Shown piece after piece: positions 10,870 through 22,132 of a DNA stretch of 64,000 nt; the stretch's first letter is position 1; every line of letters begins with the position of its first letter. The notes beneath the pieces were generated by a model that was given only the letters and a program-made list of their open reading frames with translations, was not told the origin of the DNA and ran no database searches. Source of the DNA: Sweltsa coloradensis (taxonomy: Eukaryota > Arthropoda > Insecta > Plecoptera > Chloroperlidae); contig JAMZAV010000895.1 in assembly GCA_024449915.1 (NCBI GenBank), positions 62,001-126,000 of the forward strand, in the 5' to 3' direction. The position numbers were made by a program, and so were the translations under genes.

Positions 10870-10955
10870 CTTTGGTCGTTTGGGGTTTGAGGCTCTGCTT
10901 CCAATGCAGAAGGTCCAGGGTTCGATTTCCGCTGTAGGCAGATTTATTTAGAGTT
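10870..10955 (+). repeat. tRNA-like SINE head
   Basis: CTGC-TTCCAAT-GCAG forms a 4-bp stem with a 7-base loop like an anticodon arm. It is followed by CAGGGTTCGATTTCC, which resembles a T-arm/B box. The D-arm side is poor, so this looks like a degraded tRNA-derived SINE. Confidence 0.4.
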
Positions 10956-11159
10956 TCTGATGTGGATTCGAGTCCATCAGTTCTTAGGAATGTGTAAACG
11001 GTAACTTTGGGCTTGGAGTCGTCATAGCATCGATGCACATAAAAATAAGGTTATAACACCGGTAATGGGAAAACAGTATAAGACTGATTGTGCTGCGTGC
11101 TTTCGTGACTGTGAAGTACCTAAACTATTTGTCTTTATACACTACTTACATATAATCAG

Positions 11160-11603
11160 TGGCGTAACGACGGAGGGCGGATTTGGTCAGAGGGGGCGAG
11201 GGGGAGCGCAACTTTTATTTGAAATTAATTATTTTCTTAGATATTATAAAAATGTTGATACATTTTTCTTATTTTGCAATTTTTACATATATTTTTTAAG
11301 GTTTTTTGTAAAACAAAATTGTCAAAAAACTCCTATCACACTTAGAATCGAAATTTTTGCCGGGGCTGTGCGCTTCGCACCCGTATCAACTGGGGGGCCA
11401 ACCCCCCTCAGACCCCTCATTGTTCCCAAACGTGCTCGTTACCCAGGAAAGAGCGTATACCCATAAATTATTTTTGGATGATACCACTGACTATCACTGT
11501 ACTAGTGTACCTACATACCCCTTTCACTAGTTGTTGCTGACCATTGATCTTTTTGGGGGATACAACAATGTTCGCTCCGCGAAAATAAGGGTAAGTTACG
11601 CCA
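11160..11603. mobile_element. non-autonomous element with GTGGCGTAA ends (hAT-like)
   Basis: Begins CAGTGGCGTAACGAC and ends AGTTACGCCAAG, which are inverted relative to each other. The 3' part (AAAGAGCGTATACCC through GTTCGCTCCGCG) is shared with 50,565-50,730. Confidence 0.5.
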
Positions 11604-11628
11604 AGTATGTAATATACTGACAAGTGTT

Positions 11629-11720
11629 GCTCAATGGCTTGACTGATTCGGGAGGTCTCGGGTTCTGAATCCCGTCACAACCGGCAATCTTAAATGAAGT
11701 TTTTTTCTTAGGTTTGTGTA
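11629..11720 (+). repeat. SINE family S, partial copy 1
   Basis: Carries TGATTCGGGAGGTCTCGGG and the B-box-like GGTTCTGAATCCCG followed by ACCGGCAATC. These match the fuller copy at 38,945-39,190. Confidence 0.65.
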
Positions 11721-12283
11721 GTCCTGATTATTATTACTGTAGTACTGATTATTATTGTAGTATCGTATGCTAGCATATTATAATAATGCAGTGATAGCAA
11801 AAATATAAAACTTGTGTCCTGACCGGGGATCTTCCCCGGGGTCTAGGTTATAGCAGTTGAGTGGTGTGTATCCTGTGATCAGATTGTTCTGGAGTCGAAC
11901 CCAAGTCGCGTCACATTTAACTAACAATAATTTTATGTTGATGGTCTAGCCTGTATTCAGAATAATAATAACATTATCTTATTTCAAATGTTGCGTAATG
12001 TTCTTTATTTGCAATCCCTCATTCCATAGAAAAACGATCATTGCATAGAGACAAAAACTAAACATCAATTGAATTATTTTGGTTTTCCTCTCATTATGTG
12101 TTGGGTTCACACTTCTGACGGACGACACGTCATTTTACGCCAGCTCGTGAATGGTGATATTTGATCTCAGTGCGACCTTGGGCAATGTGTGAGCGCACCT
12201 CGCGTCCTCTCAAACCCTTTCTGCAGTACAAACAGACCCCACTGCCTCGTCGTAAATATACGGCTCGCTATTGGAGGGACAAA
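11721..12283. other. unassigned stretch
   Basis: No repeat or gene identified. Sequence texture is normal here, in contrast to the homopolymer-rich stretch that follows. Confidence 0.35.
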
Positions 12284-14320
12284 TTAAAAATATTTTGAGC
12301 GGAACTTTTGAGGCCCTCCTCCAACACGTCTCCCCCGCAATCCCCTCACCCATGTCCGTTTCATCACCAAGATTATGCTTAACGCCTGTGACACCTTAAG
12401 AGCTGATGTAGCGCTTTTTAAAAAAAAATTAGCAGTTTTTGTGCCCCCTTTAAATTCCCTTTTGGGCGAGGCCCGATAAACGTATACGCTTTTGGGCGCC
12501 ATTTGAGATTTATGTAGTATGGGCCTTTTAAAAAAGAAAAAAAAAATTTTCTATCTTTTTCGAGATGCGGACGAGTAGGGTTTGGCCCTTTCAAAAACAT
12601 ATTTCACTATTTGGGAAAGCCCGGACGTTTTGTTGTTTCTTCGTAATTTGTTGTTTCCTGCGTTCTGCGGGGGGACAATAGCCGAGCATTGGCGAGAGCC
12701 AGGCTTTGGGGGTTTTGGACAGAAAGACGTGGCGGCCAGGGAGGTGGTTCCCCGCGTAAGTGGGGGTTTTTTGGGGAAATCCCAGCTCCCGGGGGGGGTA
12801 AAACCGGTGCTGTCATGCGTCCCCTTTGTTGGGGATTCTCTTTTGGTTTTCATTTTTCCCTACCCATGCGGAGGTTTCTCTTGGCAAGGCAAGGGAACCC
12901 ATGCGGCCGAGTTCGCGTTACTCTCTCGCTGGGGGGGCCCTTGAGGGAAAGCGCACGGAAAAAAGTAGCACTTCGCCCCCGGGCCTCGTGCAGGAGGGGT
13001 TCACAGATTCGATGGAACTGCGTCGCGGTCCGATAGTATCAAAGGGTTTCCCCGCGTACGGGAAATAATCAGAGTCAACTTTTTTTAGTACAGTTTTTGG
13101 TTTTTGGGCCTTGGTTTGGGGTATAGCCGGACCAGTTTGTGAAGACGTCAAAGGGAAAAACAAAGATATACGGGGCCCCTTTCTTTGGGCCGCGAGGGGG
13201 GGGCCCAAAATGTTAAAACCCGGGCCGGGAAATACTTCCGCCTTCGGGTATGATAGGTTTGAAATCTCCCGCCCACGTGTTGTTGGGCCCGCTTTGCTCT
13301 TCGGACAGGTGTCGAAAGGGGCTAGCTGTTTCGGTAAAATGCCCCCCATCTTGGGCCCACGTAAAAGATTTGTAGGGCTGGGGGCCATTTGGGGCCCCAC
13401 AGTGTATGAGTTTCCCGTGTAATGGTCCCCCAAAGTTTTTAACCATTTTGACGGAACACAGGTTTTCCCAGGGGTTATTCCTCGATTGTCTTCTTGTACG
13501 AATGCCTTGATAAGAGGTTTTGTTCGGCCAAGCGTTCTAGGCGTCCACCCGGCGTCACGGGCCGCCTGTAGCCTCTGAGAGGGGTTGTAGCAGTTGGTTT
13601 TTCTGCTTGTTTTGGTTCGCGAATTTTTTGAAGTGGGAAAAGAAGCTCTTTTCCATGGCATTTGAAAAATTTGGTTTCAGGAAATTTTCCGTGGGTCATT
13701 GTCGTCCCTTGGCCGTGCGGGTGTCGGTTATTCCCTCGAGGGGGTAGCGGGAAAGCGAGCGGCGCGACGTTTTTCGTTTCCCGAAAAATATTAAATTTAA
13801 ACTTTTTTCAAACTCTTAAATTTAAAAAGGACCCATTTTGTTATTCTGTCCCTTTTTTTAATTTTACCCCTCATGATAAAGACAATCCCTTGTGATGGGT
13901 TTGGGGACTGTCACTTTCGACCAAAGTAGAAATGACCCCCACTTCGGGAGTCCCAAATCAAAATGGGCATATGCCTCCGCCCCCCGTTGTACTGAAAACG
14001 CCGCTGTGCATTTTTTGAGCGCCTTGGGGAAAGGCCAACACTCTTTTGGTAAACCGTTGTGCCCAGCTGATAGAGTGGGCACCACCCCCCCCCCCCGACG
14101 CCGGGGGCTGTCGTTTGTAGGAAATAGCGTTTTTTGCCTTTGGGGGGGTGGAGCATTCCCACTTGAAAAGAAATAATTCCTTTGTCTGCGGAACGCCTGT
14201 TTTGGTATCCCCCTTTTCCATATTCCCGACCTTTCCCCCCCAAAAGTGTTTGGGAGGGTGCAACTATGCAGAATAGGGTTGCAAAAACCTTTCCCTAAAA
14301 ATTTACATAGGCCGGGAAAA

Positions 14321-14888
14321 TTACTTTAGGGGGTTTGTTTTAAACTGGCCCCGGGAATTTCCGTTTTTGCTTGTGTTTTTTCCGGGTCTTTTTGAAACCC
14401 TTTGGGGTAAGTTTTCCCCTAGAAAGCCCACTTTTTTTGGGGCAGAAGTGCGATTTTTTAAATTTAAAACCGAAAACCCTGCTTCTCTGGGTTGTGAAAA
14501 AAAGCAGTCGTAATTGACGGACGTTTTTTCCCCCACGATGTAGACGTCACCGGGGAGGTCATCGATGAAAACCCCGTCGTAAAACGCAAGACCTCAGGCC
14601 CCAGGACCGTATCCAGCCCCGAAAAAAAACCCGGCCACAGCCGTAGAAAAAACCAAAGGGGAATTTACCTTGAAGGTGTACTTTCTCCCCTCGTGTGGGA
14701 AAAAGCCGGTATATCCCTGTCACGTTCGGTAGCGGTCCCTGGTAGTAGGAGCTAGTTAAGTTATTTTTAAAAGTATTTGATGTCTCGAAGCGTTGTAGAA
14801 ATTTCCCTCTGGGTCTTTGGGGGGCTTCATTATTTTTGGGACCAACGCGAATTAAGTGGGGACGCCCTTTCGATGAAAATTTTGGCAC
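14321..14888 (-). pseudogene. reverse transcriptase domain of the Ty3/gypsy-type element (broken)
   Basis: Read on the minus strand, the upper part gives NLTSSYYQGPL followed by YRLFPTRGEK and FPFGFF, which match the order of the DLxSGYxQxPL and xPFGL strands of Ty3/gypsy RT. About 110 bases on comes FIDD, the usual place of the catalytic (Y/F)xDD, with VGEKT after it. In a further frame come REAGFSVLNLK and KVGFLGE, matching the LREAGLxLNxxKC and VxFLGH motifs just downstream of the active site. Each piece sits in a different frame. The order and spacing of these four motifs make the assignment fairly secure despite the errors. Confidence 0.7.
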
Positions 14889-17262
14889 CGCTCCCGTCTT
14901 CTTGCTACAGTTCGAGGGGGTTTGGGGTGAATGCGTGGGGCCGGTTCAATGATACCCCCCCCAAACCAGCTCGTCGATCTGTCGTTTTGACCGCTGGTCT
15001 CGGGCGCGGGAGGTATCGGGTACGTCTTCGTCAAAACCCGGTGTTTTGTCTTTTAATTTTTCCCTATCCCATGTTCTTTAGCATTTTGGGGGCCCAGGTT
15101 TGCTCGAAAAAATGTCTTTGAATTCATGAAGAGGGTTGCGTAAATCTTTTTTTTTTGTTGTTTTTTCCAGGTTTGGGAAACCTTGTCTACCCCTCCCCTC
15201 GATACCCCTTTGTTTGTAGACCAGTGTTCCCTTCGTAAAATTTGGGGCCATTGAGTGTGTAGTTGCATGTTTGGGAAACACAAGGAGGTTTTTACCCTGG
15301 GCAGCAAACCATTTGTGGTTCGTCGTTTGTATGGATAGCGGGCGACCCTTTAGTTGCTGGTGGTGTGGGAAATGTGTTTTGGAAAGGAAAAATTTTTGAC
15401 TTCTCGCCCCCCACCCGGGGAAATTGATAGAGTAGTCTTTAAAGTTTATGATTGCTTCATGTCGTAAGCCAGTCAAATTCCCCAAAAATTACTTTTTTTG
15501 TTAGGCCCAAGGTTTCTAAATATACATACAAACACGCCCCCCCCTCCCCTCATGTATGCGAACATTCACCAGGGAGGGTTTAGTAGAGGGGCTCTGGGTC
15601 GACGTGCCCATAGCTCCATGTATTTTTAAATTTTTGGGACCCGGTAGTGTCGGGATATTTGTGTTTGTTTTCCCGAAGTTTCCCCGTAGAATTTTCCCGA
15701 AAAACCCCATAAATTTTGCTGCCCGAGTCTTCAGGATTTGTCGCCTCCCCACGGTCGCAGAAAATTCCTAGTATTTTTGGGGGGGCCCTTTTTCAAAGCG
15801 ACTTCTGTTTTCGTTTTCTGATAGCAGGTCATTGGCGCGGTTTTGGGATGTGGTGAAAAGTGAAGTCCTCCTTTTGTGGCCCGTGGTTTCCTTTTGTTCG
15901 AAAACCCGTTGCTATTCTGGTTTGTCATCCTCGGTCGTTCATAGCGTGGACTTTCCTGTTGTCATTTCTTTTGCGCTCTGAGGGCGATTTTAGTCGTTCT
16001 GGTTGTTTTGAGTCCCGGGGGTACGCCATGGCCACGCTGTGCTGGGGCGGGGCGGGTTTTTACTTGCCTTCTTCCCCCGCGACTGTTGGCGCCAGTTTTT
16101 AGTTTCTTTTTCCCGGGGAAACCCCCCCAAGAAATTTCTTTGGGCGTGAAACTCGGTAACTGGTGGCGGCAGGGGGCCTGCGTTTTCGGCTTTTCGTTTC
16201 CCGGGACGCCCAAAAGTTTTAGTGTGTCGGGCTATTGTCCCCGTTCTCATGAGGGTGTGTGCCAAACCCCCGGTCGATAGTGGTCTGCAATGCGGGCGAT
16301 TAAATCCTCGTCCGTAAAGACGTGGGCTCGATGGCGGGCCTTAGACAAAAATTAGTAAAAATACTCGGCCATTTTTGAATCATAGCTTGGGAGGGATTTT
16401 CCCTGGTCTATTTTGTACTTGACCGTACGTTGTTGTGCCGCCCCCAATATTGTTCCCAAAAAAGCGGATTGAAGTCCTAAATGCCCATAAACTATCTCCA
16501 AATACCTTTACTCCCCTCTCTTCGCGGGGCCCCGAAAATGTCCCCAAGGGGCCCCAATTTCACTTGGTGGGATTTTGGGACCCTGCCATGTTGCGTACGT
16601 TTTCCCTTTTTTTCACAAAATCGACGGGGTGTATTCTGCCCCCCCTACCCGTCAAATGGGGCAGTTGGGGCCTGGGGGGTTTAAAGGGCCGCCCCCAAAA
16701 AAGCAGGGTTTCTTCGCCCCCCCCCCCCTCCGCCCCTGGTTTTGAAAGGGGCCCCGGGACCCAAATCGCGGCCAAACCCCACACAGAATGGGGCGGGGAA
16801 ACCCTATGCGCGGGAACATTGTTTTTCCCTATTGTTTTCTAAAGCGCTCAACCGCTCCGTTATATCACCCAAACGACGTGTGGAGGTTGACACGGACGGG
16901 CGCAACCCGTCACACTTCCCCCTGTAAGTCGGTACGTAAACCCCCTTTTAAAAATTCAACTACTTTGGGGATGATCCATGGCACGCCCGTGGGTCGCTTT
17001 TTCCTGAACGCGTCAGGAAAACCCTACGAAAAACACACAGACGGTAAAAGTTTATCACTTTTAAAAAAAAACGTCAAAAGTTCACTCCCCAACGCCATTC
17101 GAACCCCCACAATTTTACCACGCGACACCACAAGGGTTTCCCCGAAAGGGCCCAAAAGCCCCTACAAACACGGTAGGTCCCGGGGCACACAACACCCACG
17201 TCGCGGGGGAAAAAACCCATTTAGGGGGGGGAAAAGCACTTCGAACCCCGGGCCCTTTAAAA

Positions 17263-17280
17263 ACCCCGTTGTGCGCCAAA
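17263..17280 (-). promoter_or_regulatory. primer-binding-site-like sequence
   Basis: On the minus strand, right after the LTR, the sequence is TTTGGCGCACAACGGGG. It resembles the TGGCGCCCAACGxGGGG-type tRNA primer site used by many LTR elements, with one or two differences. Confidence 0.6.
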
Positions 17281-17557
17281 AGTAAAAGGGTCCCCACTCC
17301 CCAAATCCACACGGACAACGAAAAACTGGGGGTGTAGGGAACTAGGGACAAAGATGGACAAGAGTACGCGTTGAAGCTAATCAATGGTAATTTATTATTA
17401 GAGATACAACACAAACACACTGATAATAGGTGAACCACCATGCGCCTGGGAGGACGCGCACTCCCCAACTAACCCCCGCGTCTCTCTTCGGGCGGTTCGC
17501 GTGAAGCTCACCCTCCCCCCACTCCACATACTCCGTGGGTCGGCCGGTCACACCACA
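17281..17557 (-). repeat. 5' LTR of the Ty3/gypsy-type element
   Basis: Matches 6,335-6,618 in the same orientation. Minus-strand start TGTGGTGTGACCGG; a polyadenylation-like AATAAATT lies in the centre. The sequence is of normal texture, unlike the adjoining interior. Confidence 0.85.
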
Positions 17558-18237
17558 GGCTTCAGTCAACTGACTTTGTTTATATAGAGCACGACATTCT
17601 TCCATTGCCACAACTGTATTTTTATAGAACTGTTTTATATGTTTTTAATAATCTAAGTAACCATGACTTTGTGAGTAGTGCTGTCAATACTAGGAATTCA
17701 TCAGTGCTACGTTTAACCGTACCTGACTTTAGATTAACAAATACACGTAACCAGTTATCATATAAAGGCCCATATCTGTTCAATTCTATTTTATGCAAGA
17801 TTCCAGAGTTTAAACCATGTATGAAATATGTTCATTTTAAAAAACTTGCAGAAAATGCAGTAAAAGAGAGATGAATTATTTCCCATTTTAAAATTGCTTT
17901 TACCTTTAATATTAAGATTATGTATGTAGGCCTACTTGTTCGTTGTTTTATTGAATTGTTTTATTGAATTGGTTACATTTAAAACTTATTATCATGAATT
18001 TTTAATTATACATTGTATTTTTAATTTTATTTATTTAGTTAATTGGTTAATTATTTTGTTAAGGTTTTAAGGATGTATAGTTCATAAATATTACCGTGGC
18101 GGCTGGCACAATTAAAATGTTATTATGTGAAGCAGTCCTTCACACGAGCAGTCTGCTCATGAAGGCAACTTGCTTGTTTGATATTGTTAAATGTATTGTG
18201 TGTGTTTAATCAAATAAATTGAATTGAATTGAATTGA
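17558..18237 (+). mobile_element. non-LTR element A, 3' part
   Basis: A frame open from inside the target duplication to TGA at 17,872 encodes the end of a non-LTR polymerase: LPQLYFYRTVLYVFNNL, then NSSVLRLTVPDFRLTNTRNQ and YKGPYLFNSI. This layout is seen at the C terminus of CR1/Daphne-like elements. The 3' untranslated part ends in AATAAATTGAATTGAATTG with a pentanucleotide tail, then passes directly into (ATT)n. The element is 5'-truncated at 6,309 against another (ATT)n array and was split by the LTR retrotransposon. Confidence 0.75.
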
Positions 18238-18392
<155 letters not shown>

Positions 18393-20054
18393 TATTTTAT
18401 CTGTTATTGAAAAAATAATGGAACGTGTAGTAGCTGACGCTTTATGCAACTATTTAGATAAATTTAAAATTATTACTAATAATCAGTTTGGATTTCAAAA
18501 AGGTAAGAGCACGACCGGTCTTCTAGTGAAATTTGCGAATTTGGTTAATAACAAATTAAATGACAATATGCACATTGCGGCCATGTTTGTGGATTTAAGC
18601 AAGGCATTTGATACATTAAATCACGTCAAACTTTTAAAATGTCTTGAGCGAATTGGTATTCGTGGCCCAATTTTAAATTGGTTTAAAAATTACTTAAGAA
18701 CCAGAAGAATAAGAGTCAAGGTTGGTGATTTTTTAAGCCACGAACGTGATGTTATTGCAGGAGTTCCTCAGGGTTCTATTTTGGGCCCAATTCTTTTTTT
18801 AGTGTACGTAAATGATTTGGTTAAATGTTTTAAATATTGCCATGTATTTATTTATGCCGATGACATTTTAATTGTTTCAGTACATAAAAACTTTGAATAG
18901 CACAGTTGTATTTTACAAAAAGATTTTATTAACTTAAAGAGATTCATGATAAAGATTTAGTAATTAATGCAAATAAAACAAAAATAATGCATTTGTGTGC
19001 ACCTCAAAACAGAGATTGTCTCCGGGAGGTCAGTGTGATCACTCATTCCAATGAATGTTTGCATAATCAAGTAGATCCACTGACGTGTGCATGTAGTGAT
19101 TTTCTTGAGAATGTTGACTCGCATATGTATTTGGGATTGGTAATTGATAAACATTTCAACTGGGCACCTCATATTGACTCGATCTGTAAGCGCCTACGAG
19201 CCTGCCTTCGGCAGTGTTTTTTTCTTAAATACGTTTTACCGTTTTCAGTGTTACGTAATGTTTATATCGCTCTTGCAGAATCTATTATATCTTATGGTCT
19301 ACTTACGTGGGGGTATTCCTCTGACTGCCACTTAAATAAAATTCGTGTACTACAAAATAAGCTTTTACGCCAAATAAGACCTCGCCATTGTCAAACTCTA
19401 TCGACTCCGGAGACATACCTCTTTTGCAACCTTCTTCCTGTGACGGCTTTTTCACGTACCAACTTATAATAAAATATTACTTTAAAAATTATTATAAAAT
19501 TCTTGTGCAGAGAAATAAATGCACACGTAATCAGGAAAACAAAAATTTGCAATTCCGGGAAGTAATAATAAATACGGTCAAAGGCGCCTAGAGTGTTTAG
19601 TTCCCGAAGCTTTTAATGACTTACCTGATCAGTTATTAAATTTACTAAAATTTCCGAGGTCAAGCAAGAAATAAAAATATATTTGTTGTCTCAATTGAGT
19701 GCTCTTGCGTAAATCTGTTTTGCTCTTACCTTGTTTCGAACTCATCCTTTACCTATGTTTCTGACAAGTTTCTGATATGTTTTAGGAACAAAAGCCTTGA
19801 AGTTGTGTAGTGTTTATTTTTTTTAATTTTTAAGTTACGGTTAATCTAGCTCAATTTGTTTATTTAATGTTTGGGATTTGTATATGTTTTTTCATAATGA
19901 TTCCTTCCTCTATGGTTGTTTTTGTGTAGTTTATTTGATGTTGTTTATTCCACAGATGAGCCCGCATAATGGGCTTTGTGGGTTTCCATGAGATGTAACA
20001 ATGTTAATTTGTGTTTTGTGAAAATAAATAAATTGAATTGAAAAAAAAAAAAAA
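18393..20054 (+). mobile_element. non-LTR element B (5'-truncated, frameshifted)
   Basis: An uninterrupted frame to TAG at 18,898 reads SVIEKIMERV, NQFGFQKGKSTT, FVDLSKAFDTLNH, GVPQGSILGP and YADD (18,853-18,864), the ordered motifs of a non-LTR reverse transcriptase. After a frame break, 18,987-19,469 gives YLGLVIDKHFNWAPHIDSIC and VYIALAESIISYGLLTWG, typical of the thumb region in CR1/Daphne-like clades. A last broken piece (LVPEAFNDLP) matches the C-terminal motif of elements C and D. The tail is AATAAATAAATTGAATTG followed by about 15 A, then (TTA)n. The 5' end is cut inside the RT domain exactly at the upstream array. Clade placement is from memory of motifs. Confidence 0.85.
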
Positions 20055-20132
<78 letters not shown>

Positions 20133-20177
20133 TATTATGTCAAAGTATTATAATACAAAATTGCATGTAATATTATT

Positions 20178-20265
<88 letters not shown>

Positions 20266-20271
20266 ATTATT
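20055..20271. repeat. (TTA)n arrays 3a/3b with an internal A run
   Basis: (TTA)n at 20,055-20,137, then about 45 bp of unique AT-rich DNA, an A run of about 33 bases (20,182-20,214), and another (TTA)n to 20,271. The A run followed by (TTA)n repeats the tail arrangement of element B. The 45 bp may therefore be the remnant of a very short retrotransposed piece. Confidence 0.9.
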
Positions 20272-20354
20272 ATTTGTTTCGAAATTGTACAAATAATCAT
20301 AAATTAAGCTGTACAACTCCATAGAAAGTTAGAAAAGGGCAAATGCCATATCAT

Positions 20355-20745
20355 GGCATGCCATATCATGGCATTTGCGTTGCCATCCTACCTACAACAT
20401 CAGCACTGCAGAGAAGTTTGTTACTGGACGCGGACCTCAAAATATCTCTGCTCCAAAATGGCGATGTCTAGCTCCAACCAGAATATTTTGAGACTTTCTC
20501 GGACCGTATCTGCAGCTATGTCTTGACGTGGTAAGTTCTGAGAATGAACTACGCTCCCTCCTACAACACGCTACTTGGTGAAAATATTATGGTATTACGT
20601 TGTTTGAGCCACTACAACAACGACTGGATATTTAATGAATTATGTTTATTTATAAAACGGCTTGGTTAAAATCTAATATGGAATTGGAAAGGGGAATAGA
20701 AAGAATCAATTTATTAAATGCAGTAAGCCTGAGAGAAACTTTAAT
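20355..20745 (+). repeat. ancient duplication, copy 1, second segment
   Basis: Aligns with 38,068-38,440, starting at ATGGCATTTG and running through GACTTTCTCGGACCGTATCT and the CTTGGTTAAAATCTAATATGG block. A short ATGGCATGCCATATC direct/palindromic repeat precedes it at 20,348-20,372. Confidence 0.85.
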
Positions 20746-22060
20746 TGAGCGACCGTAGCGAGCGTCTCCACTTGACTCTTATGGCTCGAATGTCTGTTTT
20801 TTTTTTGTTTTTTTTCTGTTACTGCTTCGGTACAGGTCGCACCGTTTCTCGGATCGACCTATAATTTTGCACACATGTACATACCACCTATGCTGGTTGC
20901 TGTATAGTTTTTGAACAAAATCTGATCGTTTGGTTATAAAAAATAAAAAATAAAATAAAAAAATAAAAAGTCCGATCGTTATGAAATTTTGCAGGGTCAA
21001 TAAGTACAACATTCTCTCCTATTTTACAAATTTTCAGCTAAATCGGTCAAGACCTTAAGTAGTGTAGATAGAAATTACATTTTAAACAAAAGTAACGTTA
21101 CCATGGCAACGAAAAGTCGCACGAGAATGGTCACTATGCACTGCCACCTAGAAGTAATCAAAATACTATCGAGGAAGCAGTGTATTATTTGTTATCAAAG
21201 AGTTACTAGAAAAACGCTAAAGTCCCGTCGCGTTGTTGAGCGAGCACCGGTACGTGCAACACGACCCGAGTACGACATTCCCATAATGTTACAAACCAAT
21301 AAGTCTTAAAGGTCTTGACCGATTTAGCTGAAAATTTGTGAAATAGGAGAGAATGTATAGAATCCACCGCCATCTAGAGGACCTTGACATCATTTCTTTG
21401 GGAAAACTATTTTTACTCTTTGATAACAAATAATTCACTGCTTCCTCGGCAGTGCTAGTGACCAGAATTCTCGTGCGACTTTTCGTTGCCATGGTAACGT
21501 TACTTTTGTTATTTCTATCTACACTACTTAAGGTCTTGACCGATTTAGCTGAAAATTTGTAAAATAGGAGAGAATGGTGTACTTATTGACCCTGCAAAAT
21601 TTCATAACGATCGAAACATTTTTAATTTTTTTAATTTTTAATTTTTTTAATTTTTTAATTTTTTATAACCAACGATCGGATTTCGTTCAAAAACTATACA
21701 GCAACCCGCATAGGTGGTATATGTACATGTGTGCAAAATTTCAGGTCGATCAGCGAAACGGTGCGACCTGTATCGAAGCAGTAACAGAAACAAAAAAACA
21801 AAACCAGACATTCGAGCCATAAGAGTCAAGTGAAGACGCTCGCTACGCTCGCTCAAAAATAGTTTTCCCAAAGAAATGATGTCAAGGTCCTCTAGATGGC
21901 GGTAGATTTTATCCATTCTCTCCTATTTTACAAATTTTCAGCTAAATCGGTCAAGACCTTAAAGATTATTGGTATGTAACATTATGGGAATGTCGTACTC
22001 GGGTCGTGTTGCACGTACCGGTGCTCGCTCAACAACTCGACGGGACTTTAGCGTTTTCCT
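20746..22060. mobile_element. nested inverted-repeat element
   Basis: Bases 20,748-21,136 are inverted at 21,466-21,862, and 21,207-21,412 are inverted at 21,853-22,060. The two pairs of arms are therefore offset rather than concentric. The outer ends contain GAGCGACCGTAGCGAGCG and CGCTCGCTACGCTCGCTC. Copy 2 of the duplication lacks the whole block, showing that it arrived as one unit or a series of insertions at one place. No protein of note: small frames are symmetrical by-products of the inverted arms. Confidence 0.75.
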
Positions 22061-22065
22061 AGTAT

Positions 22066-22132
22066 AAATGTAGGGCTACCCATGATTTAGCAAAGCTAGC
22101 CTGCACCTGCTGATGTCAATATATCTCTAATT
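22066..22132 (+). repeat. ancient duplication, copy 1, third segment
   Basis: ACCCATGATTTAGCAAAGCT and the following bases match 38,457-38,485. The match to the sequence after the copy-2 insertion is weaker. Confidence 0.6.

Larger units (their letters stand above)
12284..17280 (-). pseudogene. Ty3/gypsy-type gag-pol interior, homopolymer-smoothed and unreadable in one frame
   Basis: This 5 kb has a texture unlike the rest of the window. Runs of G, C, T and A of 4-9 bases occur every few bases, and frames break constantly. On the minus strand, pieces of a Ty3/gypsy-type polymerase can still be read (RT near 14.3-14.9 kb). Its position just inside the upstream LTR fits gag-pol. The short open frames on both strands here are fragments of, or noise around, this one region. 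The texture is more likely consensus error than biology, because one of the two LTRs shows the same change of mixed motifs into runs. Confidence 0.6.
6335..17557 (-). mobile_element. Ty3/gypsy-type LTR retrotransposon inserted in non-LTR element A
   Basis: Two similar terminal repeats in direct orientation (6,335-6,618 and 17,281-17,557) bound this 11.2-kb unit. GGCT occurs immediately outside both ends (6,331-6,334 and 17,558-17,561), matching the 4-bp target duplication expected of this superfamily. On the minus strand a purine tract sits next to the downstream LTR, and a primer-binding-like TTGGCGC follows the upstream LTR. RT-like translation is visible near 14.3-14.9 kb. The part from 6.62 to 12.28 kb holds several unrelated repeats and no clear coding, so it may be a nested insertion or a long untranslated region. 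The 12.28-17.28 kb part appears error-rich. Confidence 0.8.

Noticed and set aside
12551..17285. Many 60-250 codon open frames on both strands
   Set aside because: They sit in the homopolymer-smoothed interior of the LTR element; only the pol motifs near 14.3-14.9 kb carry recognisable content.
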